64,000 bases of DNA from an uncultured Tidjanibacter sp. (GTDB lineage: Bacteria; Bacteroidota; Bacteroidia; Bacteroidales; Rikenellaceae). The notes under the pieces were generated by a model. That model made no database searches and was not told the origin of the DNA. It saw only the letters and a list, made by a program, of their open reading frames with translations. Position numbers and translations under genes: made by a program. Shown here in pieces: positions 28,184 to 37,207 of the stretch; position 1 is the first letter of the stretch, and every line of letters starts with the position of its first letter. The DNA lies in NCBI GenBank assembly GCA_944326085.1, contig CALVCL010000006.1, positions 23,087 through 87,086 on the forward strand. The letters run 5' to 3'.

Positions 28184-29068
28184 CTACTCTGACTCATAAC
28201 CAAAACGGCGCAACTGTGCATCCGAGTTACGCCAGTCATCGTTAACCTTGACATGCAGCTGCAGGAAAACTTTCTTGTCGATGAATTGCTCCAACTCTAT
28301 ACGGGCCGCCGTACCCACTTTTTTGAGCATCTCGCCGCGATGACCTATGATGATACCCTTCTGCGACTCGCGAGCAACATATATGGTGGCCGTTATACGG
28401 TCCATGTCGGGTTCTTCCCTATATTCGTCGATAGCTATCTCAACACTGTATGGAATTTCCTTACGGTAATTGAGGAATATCTTTTCGCGTATTATTTCTG
28501 ATGCAAAAAAACGCATGGTCTTGTCCGTCAGCGCATCTTTAGGATAATATGGCTCGCCCTCGGGCAATTTCTTAAGGATAAGGTCGAAAAGTCCTGCTAC
28601 ATTGAATTCTTTCAATGCCGATACGGGGACAATTTCCGCCTGCGGCAAACGCTCGTGCCACTTGTCCACCAAGGCCTCGAGTTCCGGCTGCGTGGTGAGG
28701 TCAACCTTGTTTATCACGACAATGGTCGGTATACCGCTGGTCAATATGCGGTCAACTATGGCTTCCGATGCGGCATCGCCCTTCTCCACTGTATCGGTAA
28801 CATAAAGCACAATGTCAGCATCGGTAAGTGCCCCTGTGACGAACTTCATCATCGACTCCTGCAACCGATAGCTCGGCTTCAAAATACCCGGCGTATCGGA
28901 ATATACTATCTGGAAGTCATCGCCATTCACTATACCCATAATCCTGTGGCGGGTAGTCTGTGCCTTGGAGGTGATTATGGAGAGCTTCTCGCCGACGAGA
29001 GCATTCATGAGTGTCGATTTTCCGACATTTGGGTTGCCTATTATATTTACAAAACCTGACTTATGCAT
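28184..29068 (-). CDS. era: GTPase Era
   Basis: Essential GTPase of 30S subunit assembly that binds the 3' end of 16S rRNA. The G1 P-loop GNPNVGKSTLMNAL is at about 11-24, G3 is DTPGIL, G4 is NKVD. The C-terminal KH domain carries the GHRGEMLKKVGTAAR-type sequence (GHRGEMLKKVG). Length 294 is normal. A divergent pair with obgE, another ribosome-assembly GTPase. Confidence 0.97.
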   Translation of the reverse strand: MHKSGFVNIIGNPNVGKSTLMNALVGEKLSIITSKAQTTRHRIMGIVNGDDFQIVYSDTPGILKPSYRLQESMMKFVTGALTDADIVLYVTDTVEKGDAASEAIVDRILTSGIPTIVVINKVDLTTQPELEALVDKWHERLPQAEIVPVSALKEFNVAGLFDLILKKLPEGEPYYPKDALTDKTMRFFASEIIREKIFLNYRKEIPYSVEIAIDEYREEPDMDRITATIYVARESQKGIIIGHRGEMLKKVGTAARIELEQFIDKKVFLQLHVKVNDDWRNSDAQLRRFGYESE

Positions 29069-29088
29069 ACCGACATTACAATTTTGTG

Positions 29089-29096
29089 CAAAAATA
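29089..29096 (-). promoter_or_regulatory. -7 box for era
   Basis: TATTTTTG on the minus strand, 20 nt before the era ATG. Confidence 0.5.
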
Positions 29097-29138
29097 CGAA
29101 TAATCGGCGAGATGAAGAACCCGCCATGCTCCGCATGA

Positions 29139-29170
29139 TTTGTTCGGCTAACAGATAATTGCTACCTTTG
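29139..29170 (+). promoter_or_regulatory. Promoter for obgE with -33 and -7 boxes
   Basis: TTTG at 29139-29142 and TACCTTTG at 29163-29170 are separated by 20 nt, an excellent match to the Bacteroidetes sigma-ABfr consensus. The obgE ATG follows 29 nt later. Confidence 0.75.
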
Positions 29171-29199
29171 CGTGGAACAAACCTTCAGAATACACTATC

Positions 29200-30204
29200 A
29201 TGGCATCATCCAATTTCGTGGACTATGTGAAGATATTTGCCCGTTCGGGTGCAGGCGGTGCCGGTTCGTCCCACTTCCGCCGCGAAAAGTTCGTCGCATT
29301 CGGCGGACCCGACGGTGGTGACGGAGGCAGGGGCGGCAGCGTCATTCTGCGCGGCGACAGCCAGTATTGGACACTCATACACCTAAAATACCAGCGCCAC
29401 GTTTTTGCCAAGGATGGTGAAGCCGGTTCGGGAGCACGCAGTTCGGGCAAGAGCGGCGCCGATGCAATAATCTCCGTACCGCTGGGCACGGTGGCACGCA
29501 ATGCCGAAACAGGCGAACTCGTCGGCGAGGTCACAGATGACGGTCAGGAACTCGTACTGCTCGCCGGAGGCCGCGGAGGTCTCGGCAACTGGCATTTCAA
29601 AACTTCGACCAATCAGGCCCCGCGCTACTCTCAACCCGGCGAACCGCGACAGGAAGGAGCATTCATCCTCGAATTGAAGGTGCTGGCCGATGTAGGCCTG
29701 GTAGGTTTCCCAAATGCAGGCAAATCGACTTTGCTTTCGGTCATATCGGCAGCAAAGCCCAAGATTGCCGACTATGCATTCACAACCCTCGAACCAAACC
29801 TCGGCATAGTAGAGGTACGTGACCGACACTCGTTCGTCATGGCCGACATTCCGGGTATCATAGAAGGTGCACACGAAGGCCGCGGGCTGGGTCTCCGCTT
29901 CCTAAGACACATAGAGCGCAATTCGATACTTCTATTTATGATACCTGCCACGAGCGAAGACGTTCGTCAGGAGTACGGCATACTGCTCAACGAGCTGACA
30001 CAGTACAATCCCGAACTGCTTGACAAGCAACGTCTGCTGGCCATAACGAAATGCGACACTGTGGACGAAAAGACAATAGACAAAATTCGTGGCGAACTGC
30101 CCGAAGGCATCAATACAACATTCATCTCTTCAGTAAGCGGATACAACATACAGCAGTTGAAAGACACCCTCTGGAACACCCTTCAGCAAGAGAACAAACA
30201 GTAA
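29200..30204 (+). CDS. obgE: Obg-family GTPase ObgE/CgtA
   Basis: Large-subunit ribosome-assembly GTPase. Residues about 1-158 form the glycine-rich Obg domain ([46 protein letters not shown]). The G domain follows with [28 protein letters not shown] and TKCD. 334 residues; the variable C-terminal tail found in some homologues is absent. Own promoter, followed by a bidirectional terminator. Confidence 0.97.
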   Translation: MASSNFVDYVKIFARSGAGGAGSSHFRREKFVAFGGPDGGDGGRGGSVILRGDSQYWTLIHLKYQRHVFAKDGEAGSGARSSGKSGADAIISVPLGTVARNAETGELVGEVTDDGQELVLLAGGRGGLGNWHFKTSTNQAPRYSQPGEPRQEGAFILELKVLADVGLVGFPNAGKSTLLSVISAAKPKIADYAFTTLEPNLGIVEVRDRHSFVMADIPGIIEGAHEGRGLGLRFLRHIERNSILLFMIPATSEDVRQEYGILLNELTQYNPELLDKQRLLAITKCDTVDEKTIDKIRGELPEGINTTFISSVSGYNIQQLKDTLWNTLQQENKQ

Positions 30205-30211
30205 TCCCTGC

Positions 30212-30254
30212 AATAAAATACGCGCCGCAAATAATTTGCGGCGCGTATTTTATT
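30212..30254. terminator. Bidirectional terminator between obgE and the DUF5689 genes
   Basis: Near-perfect palindrome with about 20-bp arms around a central A; GC-rich core CGCGCCGC and A/T-rich flanks on both sides. It overlaps the last codons of the minus-strand DUF5689 gene. Confidence 0.85.
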
Positions 30255-31065
30255 CTGCCACGAACCTCTCGCCCGTCATGGTGCCGTACACCACTCCGGG
30301 GCGTATTACCACAAGTTGATACGTACCGTTAAAGACGGTCAGTATACCCTCCGCACGACCGCTTCCATACGGCAGCGTCCATGATGCGAACTCTGCCCGG
30401 CGCGATGTACGTACTGTCAGAGTGTTCCCGTTCATGTCCTCCAGCATACGGTTGGTATCCGCAAATCCCGACGCATCATCCATGTCGGCATCACACCACA
30501 TCATACCGTCGCCGACCGTCACGAACTGCACGTCGTCTACCGCAATGAAGCGGCCTACATCCGCATCCGAAAGTTCATCTATCGCCCTCGTCACAGGCTC
30601 CACCGCCTGCGGCGCCATCCCGACAACATGCACCACCGCGTCAATATCCTCCTCCGCCACGTAACCGGTCTCATAACCTCCCGCAGGCGGTGAGCCGAGA
30701 CGCAGCATGCCTCCGTATGACCCTATCGCCAACCCGTTGCAGGCTATCTCAACCTGCGTTCCCATGGGATAATCCACAAACAGTTCCTCACGGTCCAGAC
30801 GCAGCTCTACCGCGCCCGTACTGTCGGTCACGAACAACGACTTGTAACAGTTGCCGTAACGGTCGCTGCTCACCACCATGCCGTGCAGCCGCCAATCTTC
30901 CGTAAAGGAATAGGGATAACCGCGGTACACAGACTTGACATGCGCTATCGACACGAATGACGAACTGCCGTCCGTATCCGTACTGTTCCAATCCGCACGC
31001 TCAGGATACGAACACGACACCGGCAGCATCGCCAGCAACACTACAATCCTATATCGCCACATCAT
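30250..31065 (-). CDS. DUF5689-type extracellular lipoprotein (second copy)
   Basis: A 271-residue lipoprotein with a signal peptide ending LPVSC. The body resembles DUF5689, an OB-fold-like domain found in surface proteins of Bacteroidetes, with GMVVSSDRYGNCYKSLFVTD (in part VVSSDRYGN) and a C-terminal GILTVFNGTYQLVVI strand pair. Function unknown. Start chosen at ATG 31065, overlapping the upstream gene by 17 nt, which implies translational coupling. Paralogous to the gene just upstream; both follow a TonB-receptor-like barrel gene. Confidence 0.82.
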   Translation of the reverse strand: MMWRYRIVVLLAMLPVSCSYPERADWNSTDTDGSSSFVSIAHVKSVYRGYPYSFTEDWRLHGMVVSSDRYGNCYKSLFVTDSTGAVELRLDREELFVDYPMGTQVEIACNGLAIGSYGGMLRLGSPPAGGYETGYVAEEDIDAVVHVVGMAPQAVEPVTRAIDELSDADVGRFIAVDDVQFVTVGDGMMWCDADMDDASGFADTNRMLEDMNGNTLTVRTSRRAEFASWTLPYGSGRAEGILTVFNGTYQLVVIRPGVVYGTMTGERFVAE

Positions 31066-31861
31066 CCAAATCACGGAACTTCAAGGCGAAACAATCACTG
31101 CCGCCGTCGAATTTGCCATACATAAGTATGCCTGTCAGGGTGACCTTGCCCGTCGGGATGCGCTCACCCGCAAAAGCGGCGTACCCGCTCGTCACCACCG
31201 CAATGCGACCGCCGTCAATATCGCGGAACATGGCCGTACCCGTTTCGGGCTGCATGTCGCCATCGGCAGGCTGCGCCCATGTATCCAGTCCATCCTGCGG
31301 CATATGCACCAATCCTGATATGCGCACCAGTCTCCCGCACAGCGAAACATCCAATGTCTCTATGTCCACTTCGAGCGGAAGTGTTTCGGCAAAACGCACA
31401 TCCCGCTCCAACACTCTGTCGAGCAGGATATGCGACCCGAACTCCTCGACACGGTATGTCGAATAGTCATTCACTGCAGCACCTATCTGCGCTATGCCAT
31501 TGTACATCCCGACAGCAAGTCCTTCGGCATGCAGCACCACCCTACGACCGCGCTGACAATAGGCATGAAGGTCATAAAAACCGGCCCGTACCTCAACAGC
31601 CGCCGTGCCGTCATCGATTATAAAAGTAGTGAAAAAGTTGCCGTCGCTGTCATCCGATGTGACATACCCCTCGAACACAAGTCCAGCATGCACGGTGAAC
31701 GGCTCGCCGTACCAATTATCGTACAGCAGTGCAAGGTCTGCATTCGGCAGCGTCTCCACCTTCGGAATATCGGCGCGTTCCATATCGCCGAAACGGTCGT
31801 AACCGCACGCGGTAAGCAGCAATGCTGCCGCAATAGACAAATATAGTTTGCACTCCTTCAT
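31049..31861 (-). CDS. DUF5689-type extracellular lipoprotein (first copy)
   Basis: A 270-residue lipoprotein with signal peptide and lipobox LLTAC, so it should be anchored on the outer membrane. The pattern FEGYVTSDDSDGNFFTTFIIDD followed by VEVRAG (here cited as YVTSDDSDGNFF) matches the DUF5689 domain. It starts 11 nt after the barrel gene stop. The two lipoproteins plus the barrel look like a surface uptake or binding complex; the ligand is unknown. Confidence 0.82.
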   Translation of the reverse strand: MKECKLYLSIAAALLLTACGYDRFGDMERADIPKVETLPNADLALLYDNWYGEPFTVHAGLVFEGYVTSDDSDGNFFTTFIIDDGTAAVEVRAGFYDLHAYCQRGRRVVLHAEGLAVGMYNGIAQIGAAVNDYSTYRVEEFGSHILLDRVLERDVRFAETLPLEVDIETLDVSLCGRLVRISGLVHMPQDGLDTWAQPADGDMQPETGTAMFRDIDGGRIAVVTSGYAAFAGERIPTGKVTLTGILMYGKFDGGSDCFALKFRDLDDVAI

Positions 31862-31872
31862 CTTCCATCATT

Positions 31873-34314
31873 CTAAAAACTTACGGTCAGCGACAAGAGC
31901 AGCGTACGCGGATAGGCGTAGCTGTAACGCGACGGGAACGGACCGTACGTGCGTTTGCCGTCCACTGTATATTTGTCAAGACGCATCTGCTCGTAGCCGC
32001 CGTAAAGTATATCGCGACGGTCGAGCAGGTTATCCACCGTCAGACTCGCAAACACATATGTTCCGAACAGCGAAAAACCTTTCGTCACCCCTATGTTCAC
32101 AACCCACGCATCCGGCAGGCGCTCCTGCCCGACACATGCGGCACGCTCCTCGGGCGACGCGAAAAGCGACACGATGCGTTCCGTACGTCGCAGCGGATTT
32201 ACGGTAACGTAACGGCGTCCGGCATACATCCATTCGGCCGTAAAGCTCCACCGCGAACGTGTCGTATAATTCAGCGCAGCCGTAACGGCCGTCTGCGGCG
32301 ATGTGGTATGCACATAACCGTCAAGACGCGCACGGCTGTCCGACATCAGCAACCGTCCCGAAGCATCCTCGAAAATATCCACACTCGAATCCCCACAGTA
32401 TGTATTGCCTCCCACCGAAACTGCCGCCAAGAGTTCAAGGCGTTCCGTGAGGTGTATTCTCGCACCCGCCTCAACGCCCCAGTCGACAGTCCCGATAGCG
32501 GACAGCACAAGGTCACAGTACTTGCCATAGATATCGTCATAATAATGGCTTATGCGCGTACCGTCCAACGTGCGCATTGCATATCCGGACAACTGGAATT
32601 CCGCAAAATGCAGCAGCGGCAGTCGATAATCCAGCCCCGCACCCCACACCGTAACGGTACGGCTGCCGGCAAACACCGCATTGCTGTAATCCGGCGACAG
32701 AAAGACATCCTCATAATCGGGCGCATACTCACCGGCGTAGAGTTCAAGCGATATACGGTGACGCGCCGTAAAGCCATAGCGGCAAGCAAGAAAAACATTG
32801 TACGGCGTAAACGCACATGTTTCCGAAGGACCGTACGAAGCCTTGCCAGGCAGGGTCTCCTTTTCATAATGGCCCTCGCGGAGCAGCCACAGTCCCGCCA
32901 CCTCCGCACCGAACGACACCCCCAACCGGCCGTGACGGTAATGTCCCGCACAGTAGGCCGACACGGAATGTTGACGTATATGGTAGTCGTAATCGTAACG
33001 CTCACCCTCGCCGACCAGACGCCCCGCATCACGCACGTTGCTGTCCGCACCGGTAAACGGGTCACGGTTGACGGCATACTCCGCACCGAGCAGGTCGTAA
33101 ACCTCCCGGTAGAAGTTACTGTTGTCCGAACGCAGCCTCACACCGTAGTCGAACCCGAAACCGTCGCGGTCGGCACCGGCTACATTGAATGCCAGCTGAA
33201 AATTATCGGGAGCCTCCATGTGACGGTCGGCAACATAAAGCGCGGCACCGTCGTCCGACAACAGATTGGCCGTATACATCTCCTCCCAGTCGTACTGCGA
33301 GACTGCCGTCCCCCCATTGAGCCACGCATCGGTCAACCCTTCAACCATATTCGGCTCCGCATTGTGACCCGGCATATTAGCATAATAGTCCGGCGTCGGG
33401 TTCGGGGCATCGAACCACGCCAGACCGCTGCGTCCGCGACTGCCACCGCGATAACCCGCCGTCACGGAGTAGTAGTTGCCCGCCGCATCGTACATTCCGA
33501 AACATGCCGCCGCAAGCAGTCCTGTATCGTAACGCACACGAGTATTGCGGACACGTCCCTCGAAAGGTCCCCAATAGGGATTATACCAGTTGTTTCCCGT
33601 CAGGTCACAGGCCTCCCGTTCGACCCACCCCTTTTGTCCGCGCTGCTGCGGAGCCGCCATGGCGAAAAAGGAGAGCGATGCTCCGCTGTTGAAAACCTTC
33701 TCAACGGCAGCAGAAGCCATAAATGCATCCGTAAACACTCCGTCGACAAAACTGTCCTCACCCCACCGTCCGCGTGCCGCCAACGAATATGCCCAGCCGC
33801 GTCCGGCATCTCCCGCCGCACGGAAACGCATGCCGTTACGGTAACGACGCTGCGAGAAGGTATATGTAGCCGATACGCCCTGCGGCGCATACGAGGCACG
33901 CATATCATAGACATCGGTAAAAAGCGGAGAATAAGCACCTGAAAGATAGGCCCCGTAGGAGCGCGACTCCTGCGGTGAAAGCGCAGCAAGCGCCGTGTAC
34001 ATGTTATAATCGGGATAACGGCCTATACCGCCGGAAAGTTCCAGCCCTGCCAAATAGGCCCGCTGGAAACGTTCATCTAAACCGCGCGGAGAATACGACA
34101 CGAACCCGAAACCATAGCGTGCCATACTGCCGAAAATACTGACACCGTCGCCGAGCGGAGAGTAAAAAAGAGTAGTATCAACAATTATCTCACGGAAATC
34201 GTCTTCAAATGGGTCGTAAAACGGCACTTCATCGACAAGCTCCTGTGCCGATGCACCGAACCATGCCACTGCGGTAAATACCACACATACAATCCTTACG
34301 TATACCCGCCTCAA
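31873..34314 (-). CDS. TonB-dependent-receptor-like outer-membrane barrel with reduced plug
   Basis: An 813-residue outer-membrane protein: signal peptide to about residue 23 (ending GASAQ), many alternating aromatic/polar strands and a C-terminal ...LSLTVSF ending. The N-terminal carboxypeptidase-like domain and TonB box of usual receptors are missing and only a weak plug-like stretch (YSPRGLDERFQRAYLAG, about 75-91) remains. The pattern NNWYNPYWGP...RNTRV resembles barrel loops of Bacteroidetes receptors. The frame has no ATG before the signal peptide: the start appears to be TTG at 34312-34314, with an in-frame stop two codons earlier. It heads an operon with two DUF5689 lipoproteins. Confidence 0.8.
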   Translation of the reverse strand: MRRVYVRIVCVVFTAVAWFGASAQELVDEVPFYDPFEDDFREIIVDTTLFYSPLGDGVSIFGSMARYGFGFVSYSPRGLDERFQRAYLAGLELSGGIGRYPDYNMYTALAALSPQESRSYGAYLSGAYSPLFTDVYDMRASYAPQGVSATYTFSQRRYRNGMRFRAAGDAGRGWAYSLAARGRWGEDSFVDGVFTDAFMASAAVEKVFNSGASLSFFAMAAPQQRGQKGWVEREACDLTGNNWYNPYWGPFEGRVRNTRVRYDTGLLAAACFGMYDAAGNYYSVTAGYRGGSRGRSGLAWFDAPNPTPDYYANMPGHNAEPNMVEGLTDAWLNGGTAVSQYDWEEMYTANLLSDDGAALYVADRHMEAPDNFQLAFNVAGADRDGFGFDYGVRLRSDNSNFYREVYDLLGAEYAVNRDPFTGADSNVRDAGRLVGEGERYDYDYHIRQHSVSAYCAGHYRHGRLGVSFGAEVAGLWLLREGHYEKETLPGKASYGPSETCAFTPYNVFLACRYGFTARHRISLELYAGEYAPDYEDVFLSPDYSNAVFAGSRTVTVWGAGLDYRLPLLHFAEFQLSGYAMRTLDGTRISHYYDDIYGKYCDLVLSAIGTVDWGVEAGARIHLTERLELLAAVSVGGNTYCGDSSVDIFEDASGRLLMSDSRARLDGYVHTTSPQTAVTAALNYTTRSRWSFTAEWMYAGRRYVTVNPLRRTERIVSLFASPEERAACVGQERLPDAWVVNIGVTKGFSLFGTYVFASLTVDNLLDRRDILYGGYEQMRLDKYTVDGKRTYGPFPSRYSYAYPRTLLLSLTVSF

Positions 34315-34333
34315 AATTTACCATTTTCGTATT

Positions 34334-34364
34334 CAAATATACTATTTTAAATTCTCCCTGCAAA
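34334..34364 (-). promoter_or_regulatory. Promoter for the barrel-DUF5689 operon
   Basis: Minus-strand TTTG (34361-34364) and TATATTTG (34334-34341) with 19 nt between them: a consensus Bacteroidetes promoter. The TTG start at 34314 is 19 nt beyond the -7 box. Confidence 0.75.
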
Positions 34365-34406
34365 TTCCAGCACCGCAGTCTCGTCCACTCTTTCTTCCAG
34401 AAGCAG

Positions 34407-34440
34407 TGAGGCGCAGCGGACATTTTGCCGCTGCGCCTCA
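34407..34440 (-). terminator. Hairpin after argS
   Basis: 13-bp stem TGAGGCGCAGCGG / CCGCTGCGCCTCA with an 8-nt loop, 23 nt after the argS stop. The following sequence is only moderately T-rich, so termination strength is uncertain. Confidence 0.55.
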
Positions 34441-34462
34441 ACAGGAACCATATGCGGGTTAA

Positions 34463-36247
34463 TTACATCCTTTCGGGAACATCTATTCCCAGCAGACGCA
34501 TACCGCGCTTGATGACACGCGCCACCTCGCTGCTCAGCCTCAGACGGAAGGCACGAACCGCAGCATTCTCCTCACGGAGTATCGAATGGTCGTGATAGTA
34601 GCCGTTATAGGACTTGGCCAGGTCGTAAATGTAGTTGGCTATTACCGACGGCGAGAAGGTATCGCCGGCCTGCTTTACAGTGGCGGGGAACTCGTCGAGA
34701 GTTTTTATGAGTTCTATCTCCTCTGCTACCAACGGCACATCGCTGTGGTCTTCGCCGTAAGTGATGCCGGCCTCTTCCGCTTTACGGAGGACCGAACGGA
34801 TACGGGCGTGGGTGTACTGTATGAACGGACCTGTGTTACCGTTGAAATCTATCGACTCGCGCGGGTCGAACAACATGGTCTTTTTCGGGTCAACCTTGAG
34901 GATGAAATACTTGAGCGCACCCAGACCTACCATACGGCTGATGGCTGCCGCCTCCTCCGGAGTGGTGCCGTCGAGTTTGCCCAACTCGCGAGACATATCC
35001 ATAGCTGTCGATACCATATCCTCGATGAGGTCGTCGGCATCCACAACCGTACCTTCCCTCGACTTCATCTTGCCCTCGGGAAGTTCCACCATACCATACG
35101 ACAGGTGGAAAATGTGGTTGCTCCAATCCTTGTAGCCGAGTTTGCCGAGAACGAGTTTCAGAACCTGGAAGTGATAGTTCTGTTCGTTGCCCACGACATA
35201 AATGAGTTCGTCGAGCTTGTTGTCCTCAAAACGTCGATATGCCGTGCCGAGGTCCTGCGTCATGTAAACCGACGTACCGTCGCCACGCAACAGCAGTTTC
35301 TCGTCCAATCCGTCGCCTGTAAGGTCAACCCACACCGAATTGTCAGGCCTGCGGTAGAACACTCCCTTGTTAAGTCCCTCATCCACAAGTTCCTTACCCA
35401 AAAGGTAGGTCTGCGACTCGTAATATACCTTGTCGAAATCTATGCCGAGGGCAGCATATGTCTCGTCGAAACCCTTATAGACCCAGCCGTTCATCGTCTC
35501 CCACAACGAATACACCTCAGGGTCGCGAGCCTCCCAGCGACGCAGCATCTCCTGCGCCTCCTTCATGATTGGAGCATTCTTCTTGGCTTCCTCCTCGCTC
35601 TGTCCTGCTGCAACAAGCTCCTTTACCTCTGCCTTGTAGTGCTTGTCAAACTCAACATAGTACTTGCCTACGAGGTGGTCACCCTTCATGCCGCTGCTCT
35701 CCGGTGTTTCGCCGTTGCCGTACCTCTGCCATGCAAGCATACTCTTGCAGATATGTATGCCGCGGTCATTCACAAGGTTGGCCTTTATTACGCTGTTGCC
35801 GTTGGCCTTGAGTATCTCCGATACGGAATATCCGAGCAGGTTGTTGCGGATATGCCCCAGGTGGAGCGGCTTGTTGGTATTCGGTGACGAATACTCTACC
35901 ATTACGGTGCGGCCGTTAGGCTCACCGTAACCGAACTTCTCATCCGATGCTATCTGTATCATCCTGTCATTCCAGAAACTGCGGCGCAAAGTCATGTTAA
36001 GAAAACCCTTTACCACATTGAAAGCCTCTATGTCCCCACCCGCAGCGACAAGCGCTTCGCCTATCTCCATCGCAGTAGCCTCGGGCGACTTGCGGCTCGC
36101 CTTGAGCAAAGGGAACACTACCAAAGTATAATCGCCCTCAAACTCACGACGCGTCCTCTGTATCTGAAGCGACAAGTCGGCTGCCTGCGGATACAGGTCC
36201 TTGACAACTTCACCAACTATTCCTGAAATGTAATTCTCTATATTCAT
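34463..36247 (-). CDS. argS: Arginyl-tRNA synthetase
   Basis: Class I synthetase that charges tRNA-Arg. It shows the N-terminal tRNA-binding domain, the HIGH-type signature NKPLHLGHIRNN, the KMSKS-equivalent KMKSREGTV, and a C-terminal anticodon-binding (DALR) domain. The ATG at 36245-36247 gives 594 residues; an upstream TTG at 36253 is not needed. It has its own promoter, inside the short gap after the ygbA-like gene. Confidence 0.97.
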   Translation of the reverse strand: MNIENYISGIVGEVVKDLYPQAADLSLQIQRTRREFEGDYTLVVFPLLKASRKSPEATAMEIGEALVAAGGDIEAFNVVKGFLNMTLRRSFWNDRMIQIASDEKFGYGEPNGRTVMVEYSSPNTNKPLHLGHIRNNLLGYSVSEILKANGNSVIKANLVNDRGIHICKSMLAWQRYGNGETPESSGMKGDHLVGKYYVEFDKHYKAEVKELVAAGQSEEEAKKNAPIMKEAQEMLRRWEARDPEVYSLWETMNGWVYKGFDETYAALGIDFDKVYYESQTYLLGKELVDEGLNKGVFYRRPDNSVWVDLTGDGLDEKLLLRGDGTSVYMTQDLGTAYRRFEDNKLDELIYVVGNEQNYHFQVLKLVLGKLGYKDWSNHIFHLSYGMVELPEGKMKSREGTVVDADDLIEDMVSTAMDMSRELGKLDGTTPEEAAAISRMVGLGALKYFILKVDPKKTMLFDPRESIDFNGNTGPFIQYTHARIRSVLRKAEEAGITYGEDHSDVPLVAEEIELIKTLDEFPATVKQAGDTFSPSVIANYIYDLAKSYNGYYHDHSILREENAAVRAFRLRLSSEVARVIKRGMRLLGIDVPERM

Positions 36248-36286
36248 GTTCAATAAAACATTATTCCACTAAACAAACGAATTTTA

Positions 36287-36318
36287 CAAAAATACGCATA
36301 AATGCCAGAATTGCGAAA
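36287..36318 (-). promoter_or_regulatory. Promoter for argS
   Basis: Minus-strand TATTTTTG (36287-36294) with TTTC (36315-36318) 20 nt upstream. Leader about 35 nt. Confidence 0.55.
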
Positions 36319-36337
36319 TAAGAGGCTACGAAATCGG

Positions 36338-36637
36338 TCACACTCCAAGCAAATGGCGCAATACCGCAATCGGATGGACAAATATTATCCGTGAACCGGC
36401 ATAACGCATGACGTTCCGTATCTCCTCGCGGTAACGCGGCATGTAGCAATGAACCGGACACTTGCGGCATGTCGGTTTACCATCGCCGAAACGGCAACTG
36501 TCAAGCCTGCGCCGTGAATACTCCAGAAGCGCAGAACATTCCGAACACAGTCCATCGGAAACGTGCCCATTTCCCCTGCAATATACCGTCATCATTAACG
36601 TGACAGTACGTTTTTCACATTCAATACTGCGTTTCAT
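36338..36637 (-). CDS. YgbA-like protein, nitrous-oxide-stimulated promoter family
   Basis: A 99-residue cysteine-rich protein matching the family named after the nitrous oxide-stimulated promoter gene (E. coli YgbA, part of the NsrR/nitric-oxide response). His25, Cys31, Cys34, Cys48, Cys57, Cys60 and Cys64 suggest a metal or Fe-S site, and the ending PVHCYMPRYREEIRNVMRYAG followed by HPI (here in part CYMPRYREEI) is typical. The biochemical role is not established. It starts 1 nt after the stop of the SLOG gene, so the two are coupled. A longer frame to 36781 would overlap that gene and is rejected. Confidence 0.85.
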   Translation of the reverse strand: MKRSIECEKRTVTLMMTVYCRGNGHVSDGLCSECSALLEYSRRRLDSCRFGDGKPTCRKCPVHCYMPRYREEIRNVMRYAGSRIIFVHPIAVLRHLLGV

Positions 36638-36638
36638 A

Positions 36639-37193
36639 TCAGAACAAGTCAAGCTGAGATGCACAAAGATTAATGATGCGCAATCCGTTACGATGCGCCA
36701 AACGTACTGTATGCCGTGTCCCTCCGCTTTGACCGTCATAGTAACACACCACACACGAGGCATTATTGACCATAAATGCATTGCGGTGGTGGAAACACTC
36801 CGGATAATATTGCTCCGCCAGCACCTCCACCCTGCAGGCCTCCCGCATCACATGATCATACAGCAACTTCGCATCAACGCCATAGCCACGCGCCTGTCCG
36901 CGATAAGGCACAACAGCCACCACTTCAGCATAAGGACAATCTCCACTGTCACGCAATGCCAAAACCTCAGACGCAGCCCACAGGTCGAATCCGTCAGCCA
37001 TTCCAGACAGGAAGTAACGCATCCCTCCTTCATATAGTTCCCTGATTACAGGACGCAACATATCTGCCACTGACGCACGTGCTTCCCCCTGAGGAAATGA
37101 AGTTATGAATTTGTAAGGGCGATAACCGGTAAATGCTGCACACACACTCCGTTCGAAACCAAGAAAATTTATTTCCGGTCTATCCGACAACAT
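36639..37193 (-). CDS. SLOG-family (DUF1273/YpsA-like) nucleotide-binding protein
   Basis: A 184-residue protein of the Rossmann-like SLOG superfamily, which binds nucleotide-derived ligands. Signatures are AAFTGYRPYKF near the N-terminus, FLSGMADGFDLWAAS, VAVVPYRGQ and the later NNASCVVCYYDGQSGGTRHTV (cited in part as VCYYDGQSGGT). The ligand is unknown. It lies 14 nt after the antiporter gene and 1 nt before the ygbA-like gene, so the three probably share a transcript, an intriguing link between ion stress, a signal-binding protein and a nitrosative-stress protein. Confidence 0.85.
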   Translation of the reverse strand: MLSDRPEINFLGFERSVCAAFTGYRPYKFITSFPQGEARASVADMLRPVIRELYEGGMRYFLSGMADGFDLWAASEVLALRDSGDCPYAEVVAVVPYRGQARGYGVDAKLLYDHVMREACRVEVLAEQYYPECFHHRNAFMVNNASCVVCYYDGQSGGTRHTVRLAHRNGLRIINLCASQLDLF

Positions 37194-37207
37194 GATGACA
37201 ATCTTAC

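Noticed and set aside
32308..33942. 544-codon plus-strand frame opposite the receptor-like barrel gene
   Set aside because: Its length comes from the GC-rich codon pattern of the minus-strand gene. The product is rich in Arg/His/Thr with no recognisable domain or hydrophobic pattern.
34586..35887. 433-codon plus-strand frame opposite argS
   Set aside because: Antisense shadow of a certain synthetase gene; no promoter or family resemblance.
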